Below are positions 26,335-35,055 of a DNA stretch of 64,000 bases, one piece after another. Every line of letters begins with the position of its first letter. Position 1 is the first letter of the stretch. The notes beneath the pieces were generated by a model that did no database searches, was not told the DNA's origin, and worked only from the letters and a program-made list of their open reading frames with translations. The DNA is taken from contig CAYMUL010000002.1 in NCBI GenBank assembly GCA_964393605.1, positions 124,001-188,000 of the forward strand, given 5' to 3'. The translations under genes and the position numbers were made by a program. The DNA is from CAYMUL01 sp964393605 (lineage in GTDB: Bacteria > Bacteroidota > Ignavibacteria > Ignavibacteriales > Ignavibacteriaceae).

Positions 26335-27900
26335 CTAAAATTTAAACTCACTAATAATTTTCTTTACTTCATCTTCACTAATACCGCTTCCAAATGCGCC
26401 TGGTTTTGGCGAAGATGGATTTTTCTTTTCCGAAACATAGGTTTGCGATAAAGGAGGATTGCCCGCGCGTGCGCGCAATCTTTCTTCGATACTTTGCATC
26501 ACGTTTGAAGTTTGTTCATTCGACATTGAGGCGACTGCGCTTCCATTGTTAACTGGATTAGTTTCAAATGCGAGAGCTTTCAAGTTCATCAAATGTTTTG
26601 CAGAAACATTTTCAGAAACAATTGAACCGCCCCACGTTCCCGGACCCAGAGTCATCGATGGAGTTAATGAAGTTGTATAACCGACAGCTCCAATCGAAGA
26701 AACAGTATTGACTAAAATTCTGAACGCAGGTTTTTCGAGCGCAAATTTCATGATGATATCGGAATCGTTTGAGTGAATAACCATCGTATGACCGATACCA
26801 CCAAATTTTAAAAGATCGATACATTTATGGCAACCATCAAGCCAACCATCAACAGTGTAAAATGCCAATAGAGGCGAGAGTTTTTCGACGGAAAGAATTT
26901 CTTGTTTGCCCACTTCAATACATTCGGCAAGGAGAACGCGGGTATTTTCAGGAACGGTAAATCCGGCATGATTCGCAATCCAAACTGCAGGCTGTCCAAC
27001 AATATCAGGATTGATCGCATTTCCTTTTAAAATAATTTTAGCAAGTTTTGCTTTCTCTTCTGTCGAAACAAAATATCCGCCTTGCAATTTTGTTTCGTGA
27101 ATTACTTTTTCTCTCAAATGTTTATCTACAATCATTGCTTGTTCGGACGAGCAAAGTGTACCGTTATCGAAAGTTGTTCCGTACAAGATATCCGCAACAG
27201 CTTTTTGATAATTTGCAGTGCGCTCGATAAAAGCAGGAACATTTCCCGAACCTACACCATAAGCGGGCTTGCCTGCGGCATACGCGGCATGAACCATCGG
27301 CGTACTTCCTGTTGCGAGAATTACTGCAATATTTTTATCGTGCATCAATGCGGACGTTCCTTCGAGTGTAGGAATCGTCATACATTGAATTAATCCTTTC
27401 GGTGCGCCTGCATCTTCGGCGGATTGAGTTAAAATCTTTGCGGCTTCAGCGGTGCAATTTGCAGTGCGCGGATGCGGGCTAATTACAATTCCATTCCTGC
27501 ATTTTAACGAAATTAAAATTTTAAACATTGCCGTTGAAGTCGGATTTGTTGAAGGAACAAGAGCGCAAACTACTCCCATCGGTTCTGCAATCCATAAAAC
27601 TTTTCCGTTGTGTTCGCTTTTGATGACGCCGACACTTTTTAAATCTTTAATTGAATCGAAGACGTTTTTTGTCCCGAACTGATTTTTAATTTTTTTATCC
27701 TGCCATTTACCGAAGCCGCTTTCGTCGCAGGCTAATTTAGCAAGTCGTTCAGCTTGAGCATAGCCGGCATCAGCCATAGCTTTAACAATTTTATCAACTT
27801 GAGTTTGTGTATAATGCTTGAATTCAAGTTGTGCTTCCTTTGCTTTGGCGGCAAGCGTGCGCGCTTCTTGTATTGATTGAAGGTCTTTATCGAATGTCAT
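26335..27900 (-). CDS. CoA-acylating aldehyde dehydrogenase with microcompartment-type C-terminal targeting helix
   Basis: 521 aa. CoA-dependent aldehyde dehydrogenase of the EutE/PduP/AdhE-N group: ALVPSTNPTSTAMFK, catalytic C250 in FDNGTLCSSEQ and GPGTWGGS. It converts an aldehyde plus CoA and NAD+ to acyl-CoA. The core ends near residue 480; then a Pro/Ser linker (NPPLSQTYVSEKKNPSSPKP) leads to a short amphipathic helix SGISEDEVKKIISEFKF. That layout, linker plus terminal helix, is the encapsulation peptide seen on aldehyde dehydrogenases cargo of bacterial microcompartments. Two shell vertex genes occur at 35.9-36.6 kb. The gene has its own promoter and is co-transcribed with the coiled-coil gene. 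Acetaldehyde, propionaldehyde or lactaldehyde cannot be distinguished. Confidence 0.9.
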   Translation of the reverse strand: MTFDKDLQSIQEARTLAAKAKEAQLEFKHYTQTQVDKIVKAMADAGYAQAERLAKLACDESGFGKWQDKKIKNQFGTKNVFDSIKDLKSVGVIKSEHNGKVLWIAEPMGVVCALVPSTNPTSTAMFKILISLKCRNGIVISPHPRTANCTAEAAKILTQSAEDAGAPKGLIQCMTIPTLEGTSALMHDKNIAVILATGSTPMVHAAYAAGKPAYGVGSGNVPAFIERTANYQKAVADILYGTTFDNGTLCSSEQAMIVDKHLREKVIHETKLQGGYFVSTEEKAKLAKIILKGNAINPDIVGQPAVWIANHAGFTVPENTRVLLAECIEVGKQEILSVEKLSPLLAFYTVDGWLDGCHKCIDLLKFGGIGHTMVIHSNDSDIIMKFALEKPAFRILVNTVSSIGAVGYTTSLTPSMTLGPGTWGGSIVSENVSAKHLMNLKALAFETNPVNNGSAVASMSNEQTSNVMQSIEERLRARAGNPPLSQTYVSEKKNPSSPKPGAFGSGISEDEVKKIISEFKF

Positions 27901-27925
27901 AACTAATCCTAAATCTTAAGTGTTG

Positions 27926-27957
27926 CAAATATATCCGAAAGATGAACAAGTTTCAAT
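27926..27957 (-). promoter_or_regulatory. Bacteroidetes-type promoter of the aldehyde dehydrogenase operon
   Basis: On the minus strand ATTG (27957-27954), 20-bp spacer, TATATTTG (27933-27926), then CA. Spacing is identical to the promoters before the second vertex gene and rpsL. It ends 25 bp before the ATG, so aldehyde dehydrogenase is transcribed separately from the LytTR regulator. Confidence 0.7.
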
Positions 27958-27969
27958 TAAAAGTTGGAG

Positions 27970-28713
27970 TTAAAATTCAACCAAATTTTTAAGCAATTGA
28001 TAACCGGTTTTGCTTACGGGGATTCGCATATCATTTTGGAGCAGAATTTCGTGCGAACCTTTTTCGAGTAGATAAATTTTTTTCATTTTCTTTATTGCGA
28101 TTAAATATGAACGATGCACGCGGACGAAGATTGCCGGCGGTAGTTGTTTCTCGAAATTTGCAAGCGTTTGCTTTTTAAGAAATTTTCCTTTCGAAGTATG
28201 AATTCGCACATAATCATCCATCGCTTCCAAGAAATATATTTCATCCAATTCGATAAATATTAATTCACTTTTTTCTTTTACAATAATTCGATTTGTTGAT
28301 TCAATTGTCGATGAAGTTAGTTTCGCAAAATTAGTTTTTTCATTTTTATCATTTGTTCTGGAAAGAACTTTATTAACTGCACCGGAAAATCTTTCGAAAG
28401 AGAACGGTTTTAAAAGATAGTCAATCGCATTGATTTCAAAGGCTTTGATGGCATATTCATCGTACGCGGTTGTAAAGATAATAGCCGGAGTTTCATCGAT
28501 TAATTCAAGCATTTCAAAACCGTTCAACTTAGGCATTTGAATATCGAGAAAAATAAGATCGGGAGAAAATTGTTGAATCATCTTCACGCCTTCGAATCCG
28601 TTTTGCGCTTCACCGATAATTTCCAATTCAGAAATTTTGTTGGAGTATTCTTTTATGATTGATCGTGCAAGAGACTCGTCATCGATAATCAGTGCTTTTA
28701 ATTTATGCAACAT
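27970..28713 (-). CDS. LytTR-family response regulator
   Basis: 247 aa. N-terminal receiver domain with acidic pair D11/D12, phospho-acceptor D57 in LIFLDIQMP and the conserved lysine in YLLKPF. The C-terminal LytTR DNA-binding domain (about 140-245) shows LDEIYFLEAMDDYVRIH and FVRVHRSYLIAI. It is the output of the sensor kinase encoded immediately upstream; the genes overlap by 11 bp. Regulators of this type bind imperfect direct repeats before their target promoters. Targets are unknown; the adjacent LiaF-like gene suggests envelope stress. Confidence 0.93.
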   Translation of the reverse strand: MLHKLKALIIDDESLARSIIKEYSNKISELEIIGEAQNGFEGVKMIQQFSPDLIFLDIQMPKLNGFEMLELIDETPAIIFTTAYDEYAIKAFEINAIDYLLKPFSFERFSGAVNKVLSRTNDKNEKTNFAKLTSSTIESTNRIIVKEKSELIFIELDEIYFLEAMDDYVRIHTSKGKFLKKQTLANFEKQLPPAIFVRVHRSYLIAIKKMKKIYLLEKGSHEILLQNDMRIPVSKTGYQLLKNLVEF

Positions 28714-29740
28714 TTCTCAAAGGTATTTTCAGTTCAACAATAAATTTATTTTCATTCTTTTCGATTTTCATCAAGTTGTGTTGTTTATAAGTTAGGAATA
28801 ATCTTCTTCTAATATTTTCGAGACCTGTTCCGGTTCCCTTTTTTTGCGGCGAAGAAACTTCGAGCGAAAAATCATTTTCGATTCTAATTAGTAAATTATC
28901 ATTTACAAGATTTGCGCTCAAGATAATTTTAATTTGTTCAATCGCATCGAAAGTTCCATATTTAATCGCATTCTCGATTAACGGTTGCAGAATCATATTC
29001 GGTACTAAAAATTTTTTAACAGCATCATCGCATAAATAATTGAAAATAAATTTTTCTGAGAATCTGATTTTTTCAATATCAACATACAATAATATATTTT
29101 TCAATTCTTCACCGAGCGGATGAAAAGTTTTCTCGTTGGAAGTTAGTGTGCTTCGCATGTAATCGGAAAGTTTTATTGTCATCGATCGGGCAAGCGGAGG
29201 ATTGATTTCCGAAAGTGCGCTGATTGAATTTAATGAGTTAAATAAAAAATGAGGATTCAATTGAAACTTCAACGAACGCAATTCACTTTCTGTTACAAGG
29301 TTTTTCAACTCAGCTTCTTCTTCGGCGACCTTCGCATAATTATCGTAATACATTATCAAATAAATGAAACTCTGAATCAAAAAATAAAATAAAATTCCGA
29401 GCAGTGCGCGCCAGGGAATAGTTGAACGAAAAAAAATATTGTATTCTTCATTTGGGAAAACAGAAGTCAGAATCAGCACGCAAACAAACAACCAAATCGC
29501 TGTAAAGACAATCGAACCCGCAAGATGTGAGACGAGAAATCTGCCTAAAAATTCTCTACTAAATTGAATATACCTTGAAGAGAATTGCAAACCATATGCA
29601 AACAATCCGAATAAAACTATTGATATTGCTGAGTCAACCGCCGCTTCAACAATCGTGCGTTGAAGAAAAATATATAAATTCAAAAAGCAGAAAAACAGAA
29701 ATATTGCAACGACAATTATTAACGAAATATTTTTCTTCAT
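28703..29740 (-). CDS. LytS/YehU-type sensor histidine kinase
   Basis: 345 aa. Four hydrophobic segments in the first 140 residues, then a coiled linker and the His_kinase dimerisation motif LKFQLNPHFLFNSLNS carrying the phospho-acceptor histidine. The ATPase domain has N-box NAIKYG and the glycine box GTGTGLENIRRRL. No extracytoplasmic sensor domain is visible, so it is an intramembrane-sensing kinase. It precedes and overlaps the LytTR regulator, and follows the LiaF-like gene by 21 bp: a three-gene module. Confidence 0.93.
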   Translation of the reverse strand: MKKNISLIIVVAIFLFFCFLNLYIFLQRTIVEAAVDSAISIVLFGLFAYGLQFSSRYIQFSREFLGRFLVSHLAGSIVFTAIWLFVCVLILTSVFPNEEYNIFFRSTIPWRALLGILFYFLIQSFIYLIMYYDNYAKVAEEEAELKNLVTESELRSLKFQLNPHFLFNSLNSISALSEINPPLARSMTIKLSDYMRSTLTSNEKTFHPLGEELKNILLYVDIEKIRFSEKFIFNYLCDDAVKKFLVPNMILQPLIENAIKYGTFDAIEQIKIILSANLVNDNLLIRIENDFSLEVSSPQKKGTGTGLENIRRRLFLTYKQHNLMKIEKNENKFIVELKIPLRNVA

Positions 29741-29761
29741 GTTTTTCTGCTTAATTATTTT

Positions 29762-30481
29762 TTATACGGATTTTACTTCTACACCGCCGAAAATTACGAT
29801 TCCTTTTACAAATAATGTCTGAGAATCGTTTTGCATTTCGGAAGAATGCATTCTCCCCTTCTGAGAAAATCCGCCGAAGATAGGAATGACATCGTGCTTG
29901 ATTTTCCATGAAGCAGGAACGTGCATTTCAACTCCGCCAAACATTGTAAAGATATCAATGGTTTGTGTTCCTTCGGCAAGTTTGCAATCGGTTAAATCAA
30001 TTTCATTTCCACCGAATACTGTTGTGATTCTGCCGCCTTTGAAATTTTCATTTCTTATTTTTTTTTCACCGCCTCCGAAGATAGCAATTTCATCAAGCAG
30101 ATCGTTGTTGACCATTTCATCATGCTTACCAAAAAATCTTTGGCGAAAATGATAATCCATTTTTCGATGACGAATAATTACATACACACCGGCAAAAATA
30201 AATACAACCGCAATAATCGTTCCGAAATCAATGTCAATTGTTGGATCAATTTCCGGAATCAGAAAAATTAATCCGATTGTAATTAACGTAATTGAAAAAC
30301 CTTTTCTGTTTGAGTTGAAAAGAGTTATTAGTCCAATTAATATCATAAATGTCGGGAATGAAAAAATTATTTTTGCAATTCCGTGACTCATGAGATTGAG
30401 ATTATCCAATAAAATCAAGCCTCCGAAGAGGATTAAAACTAATCCTAAAAAACTTCTGCCGTTAAATATTTTGTTTTCCAT
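29762..30481 (-). CDS. LiaF-like membrane protein (DUF5668 plus LiaF C-terminal-like repeats)
   Basis: 239 aa. Four hydrophobic helices in the first 110 residues (LVLILFGGLILLDNL at the start, the DUF5668 pattern), then a soluble domain with recurrent FGG strands: EIAIFGGGEK, TTVFGGNEIDL, FTMFGGVEMHVP, VIPIFGGFS and IVIFGGVEV, the beta-solenoid of LiaF/cell-wall-active-antibiotic-response proteins. LiaF proteins regulate a neighbouring kinase in response to envelope damage; adjacency to the LytS/LytR pair suggests the same here. RBS GAAAGGAA. First gene of the module, divergent from nrdJ. Confidence 0.88.
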   Translation of the reverse strand: MENKIFNGRSFLGLVLILFGGLILLDNLNLMSHGIAKIIFSFPTFMILIGLITLFNSNRKGFSITLITIGLIFLIPEIDPTIDIDFGTIIAVVFIFAGVYVIIRHRKMDYHFRQRFFGKHDEMVNNDLLDEIAIFGGGEKKIRNENFKGGRITTVFGGNEIDLTDCKLAEGTQTIDIFTMFGGVEMHVPASWKIKHDVIPIFGGFSQKGRMHSSEMQNDSQTLFVKGIVIFGGVEVKSV

Positions 30482-30514
30482 TTTATTCCTTTCAAAAAAA
30501 AATTATTTACGGTT

Positions 30515-30522
30515 CAAACTTA
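30515..30522 (-). promoter_or_regulatory. candidate -7 box of the LiaF-like/LytS/LytR operon
   Basis: On the minus strand TAAGTTTG fits TAnnTTTG about 34 bp before the LiaF-like start. Only a T-run stands where the -33 box is expected. Confidence 0.4.
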
Positions 30523-30742
30523 TGTTTAATAAAAATTCAAAAAAATAATTATTCGGCGAACGAACAGAATTTGTCGGTTAAATGTTTTCATTAAATGCAA
30601 TAGTTAAAAAATATTTTTTTGTTTGCTTGACTGATAATAGGAAGTGATTTATTTTGCCCGCACAATTTTCTACAATAAAATTTCAAGTCGTGCAAAGAAA
30701 AAAAATCATATCACCAACTACTAACCAATCAACGGGAAACTA

Positions 30743-33700
30743 ATGAGAATAAAAAGATACTTCACTCAAGAGGGTAAATCAGCATTCTCCGAAATAGAAT
30801 TTGTAAAGCGGGTAAGCGAGATCAGAAATCCTGATGGTTCAATTGTATTCAGAATGGAAAATGTTTTCGTTCCGAATTCTTGGTCACAGGTCGCAACAGA
30901 TATTATCGCACAAAAATATTTTCGCAAAGCGGGCGTTCCAAAATTTCTAAAAAAAGTTGAAGAGGATGGAATTCCCGAATGGCTTCAAACAAGCGCACCC
31001 GATATTGAAAAACTAAATGCAATTCCTCTGGAGGAAAGATTATTGGGTGAAACCGATGCACGACAAGTATTCCATCGCTTAGCAGGATGCTGGACATATT
31101 GGGGATGGAAGGCAAAATATTTTGATTCCGAAGAAGATGCAAAAATTTTTTATGATGAACTTTCTTTCATGCTCGCAAATCAAATGGCAGCACCAAATAG
31201 TCCGCAGTGGTTTAACACCGGATTGAATTGGGCTTACGGAATTGCAGGTCCTTCGCAAGGACATTTTTATGTTGATCCAAACAGAAATGAATTAGTTGCC
31301 TCCGAAGATGCTTATACACACCCGCAACCTCATGCATGTTTCATTCAATCTGTTAATGATGATTTGGTTAATGAAGGCGGCATAATGGATTTATGGGTTC
31401 GCGAAGCTCGTTTATTTAAATATGGTTCAGGTACCGGATCAAACTTCAGCAATCTACGTGGAGACAACGAACCACTGAGCGGCGGCGGAAGATCAAGCGG
31501 ATTGATGTCATTTCTAAAAATTGGCGATCGTTCTGCCGGCGCAATTAAATCCGGCGGCACTACAAGAAGAGCCGCAAAGATGGTTTGCCTCGATATTGAT
31601 CATCCTGATATAGAAGAATTTATTAATTGGAAAGTTATCGAAGAACAAAAAGTTGCGGCGATGGTGAGCGGTTCAAAACTTTGTAATTTTCATCTCAACG
31701 CAATTATGAAAGCCTGCTACGATGAGCATCCTGAAAATGATAGATTCAATCCGAAAGGAAACGCGCGGCTGCAAAAAGCAATCATCGAAGCAAACAAAGC
31801 AAGAATTCCGAGAAACTATATTGATAGAGTAATTCATCTTGCAAAACTTGGTTTTCGTTCCATCGAATTTCCAGAATACGATGTAGATTGGACTTCGGAA
31901 ACTTATGCAACAGTCTCCGGACAAAATTCAAACAACTCGATTCGGATTACTAATGAATTTATGGAAGCTGTTGTAAATGAGAACGATTGGAATTTATTCT
32001 GGCGAACAGAAAAAAAGAAAGCGGAGAAGTACGGTAGAAAACCGAATCCTTGCAAAACTTTAAGCGCAAGAGATCTCTGGGAAGAGATTGCTTATGCTAC
32101 ATGGAATTGCGCCGACCCGGGATTGCAATATCATTCAACAATAAATGAATGGCACACTTGTCCGGCTGAAGGAGAAATTAAAGCATCGAATCCTTGCAGT
32201 GAATATATGTTCCTCGATGACACTGCTTGTAATCTCGCTTCGCTAAACTTGATGAAATTCTATTCTTCTAAAAAAGGAAAATTTGATATCACCGGCTATC
32301 GTCATGCTTCACGTTTGTGGACAATCGTACTTGAGATTAGTGTGTACATGGCACAATTTCCATCACGAAAAATTGCACAGTTGAGTTATGATTATAGAAC
32401 CTTAGGTCTTGGTTATGCAAACCTTGGAACACTCTTGATGATTCAAGGAATCTCTTACGATAGTAATGAAGCGCTTGCAATCACCGGCGCGCTTACAGCG
32501 ATAATGCACATGACATCTTATGCAACTTCAGCAGAGATGGCGAAAGAATTCGGCACGTTTGTAAAATATGAGATGAACAAACAACAGATGTTGCGCGTAA
32601 TTCGAAATCACAGAAGAGCGGCTTACAATGTTCCGAAAGATGAATATGAAAATTTATCAATCACACCGATGGGAATTGATCCTGAGTTTTGTCCTGTCGA
32701 GCTATTGAAAGCCGCACGTGAAGATAGCGACAAAGCGTTAACTTATGGTGAAAAGTATGGTTTCAGAAATGCACAGGTAACAGTAATCGCACCAACCGGA
32801 ACGATCGGTTTGGTGATGGATTGCGATACTACCGGAGTCGAACCCGATTTTGCTTTGGTTAAATTTAAAAAACTTGCAGGCGGTGGTTACTTTAAAATTA
32901 TTAATCAGTCAATTCCACCGGCACTTGAAAAACTCGGCTACACTCCGGAACAAATAGATGCAATAGTCCGATATGCAAAAGGCACCGGCACATTGGTTGG
33001 CGCGCATTTTATCAATCATGAATCGTTAAAAGCAAAAGGATTTACCGAGGAGATTATTCAAAAAATTGAAGGGATGTTACCCTCAGTATTTGAATTGAGT
33101 TTTGCTTTCAACAAGTTCACGGTTGGTAAAGATTTTCTTATCAAGAAACTCGGTTTCGCCGAAGAACAAGTTGATGCATACGATTTCGATTTGTTGAAGG
33201 CACTTGGATTCTCCCGACAGGAAATTGCACAAGCTAATGATTACGTTCTTGGTACGATGACTATTGAAGGAGCTCCATATCTTAAAGCTGAACATTATCC
33301 GGTTTTTGATTGTGCTAATAAGTGTGGAAAAAAAGGGACAAGATTTATCCGCTCACTTGCGCACATAAAAATTATGGCGGCGGCCCAACCTTTTATTTCC
33401 GGCGCGATCTCAAAGACCATCAACCTTCCGAACCAGGCAAGTGTTGAAGATATCAAAGATGCTTACATGCAATCATGGCAATACTGTCTCAAAGCAAATG
33501 CTTTGTACCGCGATGGTTCTAAACTTTCTCAACCATTAAATACGATAGGTGATGAAGAAATTGATTCACTCATCGAGAACAAAGAAAAGAATGATCTTGT
33601 AAAAGTTGCAGAAAAGATAATTCACAGATACATTGCAAAAAGAAGAAGACTTCCCGACCGCAGAAAAGGATACACACAGAAAGCAAAAATTAACGGACAA

Positions 33701-34339
33701 TCTGTCTACATAAGAACAGGCGATTATGACAACGGACAACTCGGCGAAATTTTTGTTGACATGCACAGAGAAGGGGCGACCGTAAGAAGTTTGCTCAATT
33801 GTTTTGCGATCTCAATTTCGCTTGGTTTGCAGCACGGAGTTCCGCTCGAAGAATTTGTTGATGCGTTTGTATTTACAAGGTTTGATCCAAGTGGTCCGGT
33901 GAGAGGAAACGATCGTATCAGGTTCTCCACATCTGTGATAGATTATATTTTCAGAGAGCTTGCAGTTACATATCTCTCAAGAAACGATTTAGCTCACGTA
34001 GATCCGAACACTATTGAACCGATAACAAAAAACATTGTAAAGTCATTACCCGATGATGAATTTGAGAGTGAAGAAATTATTAGCGAACGAGTTATCGAAC
34101 TTGATAATTCCGATACAAATGAGTCTGATTATAATTCACGGCTTACAATCCCGGAAAATGAAAACAATGAATCGAACGCACAGAAAAATAATCTTTCCAG
34201 CTCAGCGCATAAAATAAGGTTGGCTAAAGAAAACGGTTATACCGGTGATGTTTGCACTGAATGTCAAAGTATGACTATGGTTCGCAATGGCACTTGTTTG
34301 AAGTGCATGACTTGCGGCTCTACGACAGGTTGCTCTTAA
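30743..34339 (+). CDS. nrdJ: adenosylcobalamin-dependent (class II) ribonucleotide reductase
   Basis: 1198 aa, the usual size of the long NrdJ type; no intein or split. The chain shows the class II barrel: HACFIQSVND with the first redox cysteine, GSGTGSNFSNLRG, the active-site loop NPCSEYMFLDDTACNLASL, and PTGTIGLVMDCDTTGVEP. The C-terminus carries CTECQSMTMVRNGTCLKCMTC, a Cys4 zinc-ribbon-like region, ending in GSTTGCS with the presumed reducing cysteines. It makes dNDPs or dNTPs without oxygen, so DNA synthesis in this organism depends on B12. No cobalamin riboswitch or clear NrdR box is seen in the 261-bp upstream region; GGGAAA precedes the ATG. Terminator follows directly. Confidence 0.95.
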   Translation: MRIKRYFTQEGKSAFSEIEFVKRVSEIRNPDGSIVFRMENVFVPNSWSQVATDIIAQKYFRKAGVPKFLKKVEEDGIPEWLQTSAPDIEKLNAIPLEERLLGETDARQVFHRLAGCWTYWGWKAKYFDSEEDAKIFYDELSFMLANQMAAPNSPQWFNTGLNWAYGIAGPSQGHFYVDPNRNELVASEDAYTHPQPHACFIQSVNDDLVNEGGIMDLWVREARLFKYGSGTGSNFSNLRGDNEPLSGGGRSSGLMSFLKIGDRSAGAIKSGGTTRRAAKMVCLDIDHPDIEEFINWKVIEEQKVAAMVSGSKLCNFHLNAIMKACYDEHPENDRFNPKGNARLQKAIIEANKARIPRNYIDRVIHLAKLGFRSIEFPEYDVDWTSETYATVSGQNSNNSIRITNEFMEAVVNENDWNLFWRTEKKKAEKYGRKPNPCKTLSARDLWEEIAYATWNCADPGLQYHSTINEWHTCPAEGEIKASNPCSEYMFLDDTACNLASLNLMKFYSSKKGKFDITGYRHASRLWTIVLEISVYMAQFPSRKIAQLSYDYRTLGLGYANLGTLLMIQGISYDSNEALAITGALTAIMHMTSYATSAEMAKEFGTFVKYEMNKQQMLRVIRNHRRAAYNVPKDEYENLSITPMGIDPEFCPVELLKAAREDSDKALTYGEKYGFRNAQVTVIAPTGTIGLVMDCDTTGVEPDFALVKFKKLAGGGYFKIINQSIPPALEKLGYTPEQIDAIVRYAKGTGTLVGAHFINHESLKAKGFTEEIIQKIEGMLPSVFELSFAFNKFTVGKDFLIKKLGFAEEQVDAYDFDLLKALGFSRQEIAQANDYVLGTMTIEGAPYLKAEHYPVFDCANKCGKKGTRFIRSLAHIKIMAAAQPFISGAISKTINLPNQASVEDIKDAYMQSWQYCLKANALYRDGSKLSQPLNTIGDEEIDSLIENKEKNDLVKVAEKIIHRYIAKRRRLPDRRKGYTQKAKINGQSVYIRTGDYDNGQLGEIFVDMHREGATVRSLLNCFAISISLGLQHGVPLEEFVDAFVFTRFDPSGPVRGNDRIRFSTSVIDYIFRELAVTYLSRNDLAHVDPNTIEPITKNIVKSLPDDEFESEEIISERVIELDNSDTNESDYNSRLTIPENENNESNAQKNNLSSSAHKIRLAKENGYTGDVCTECQSMTMVRNGTCLKCMTCGSTTGCS

Positions 34340-34345
34340 ATTTTC

Positions 34346-34385
34346 AAACCCGGAAGTATCAGCGACCGGGTTTTTTATTTTATTT
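34346..34385 (+). terminator. terminator of nrdJ, shared with the convergent NlpC gene
   Basis: Perfect 8-bp stem AAACCCGG (34346-34353) and CCGGGTTT (34366-34373), 12-nt loop, then TTTATTTTATTT. It lies 6 bp after the nrdJ stop and just before the convergent stop at 34375; on the minus strand the trailing sequence is less T-rich. Confidence 0.88.
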
Positions 34386-35055
34386 CCCAATTTTCAAGTA
34401 TCCGTCTAGCACCCATAAATCTTTTAGTATAATACTCTTCGGATAATTGTGTAACAGTTACTCCATTCGAGCGACTGGCATGAGCAAATAAATTATCCCC
34501 AATATAAACCCCAACATGCCCGGGACGTACTCGTCTTCGGGTATTAAAGAATACGAGATCTCCGAACTGCAAATTTTCTTTTGAAATTTCTAATCCATGA
34601 GTGAATTGCTCTCGCGCAGTTCGCGGAAGTTCAACAGACAATACATCCTTATAAATGTTTTGAGTGAGAGCCGAACAATCGATTCCGCTTAGTGTAGTTC
34701 CACCGAACTTATAAGGTGTCTTTAAATATTTAATTATCCCCATCATGAAATTTTCCTGAAGAGAAGAAGTTGCACTTAGATTTTGATTTCCGACATAATC
34801 TTTATAAACATTCGTGAGGTCAATTTTTTGAACGTTCGAAGGTTCTTCTTCAAAATCATCTTCGGAAGAGAATTCATCGAGGAGAAAATCTTCAATTTTG
34901 GTCGTGTCAATGTTACTGTAGCGGAGAGATGAAGATTCCTTTTCATCATCGTTCTTTTTATCATCGAAGCGAATGGAAGAAGTAGAAGCAGAACAGCCGG
35001 CGATGTATAACACTCCGGCTGCTAATAATAATAGTAATGAATTAGATAATTTCAT
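34375..35055 (-). CDS. NlpC/P60 family lipoprotein (gamma-D-glutamyl-meso-DAP peptidase type)
   Basis: 226 aa from ATG 35055, which overlaps the rpoD stop as TGATG. Lipoprotein signal peptide with lipobox VLYIAGC; then about 90 acidic, low-complexity residues; then the NlpC/P60 domain with catalytic cysteine in SGIDCSALTQ and catalytic histidine in RPGHVGVYIGD. Such enzymes cut peptide stems of peptidoglycan in the periplasm. Translation coupling to the primary sigma factor gene is unexpected but the two share a promoter upstream of the vertex gene. Cell-wall remodelling is a homology-based role. Confidence 0.92.
   Translation of the reverse strand: MKLSNSLLLLLAAGVLYIAGCSASTSSIRFDDKKNDDEKESSSLRYSNIDTTKIEDFLLDEFSSEDDFEEEPSNVQKIDLTNVYKDYVGNQNLSATSSLQENFMMGIIKYLKTPYKFGGTTLSGIDCSALTQNIYKDVLSVELPRTAREQFTHGLEISKENLQFGDLVFFNTRRRVRPGHVGVYIGDNLFAHASRSNGVTVTQLSEEYYTKRFMGARRILENWEIK

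Noticed and set aside
30482..30742. Cobalamin riboswitch or NrdR boxes before the B12-dependent reductase
   Set aside because: No B12-box-like sequence or paired NrdR palindromes could be seen; only a weak GCAC/GTGC repeat.
30743..34339. Intein or insertion in the 1198-aa NrdJ
   Set aside because: The length is normal for this NrdJ type; active-site segments are contiguous and no splicing motif is seen.
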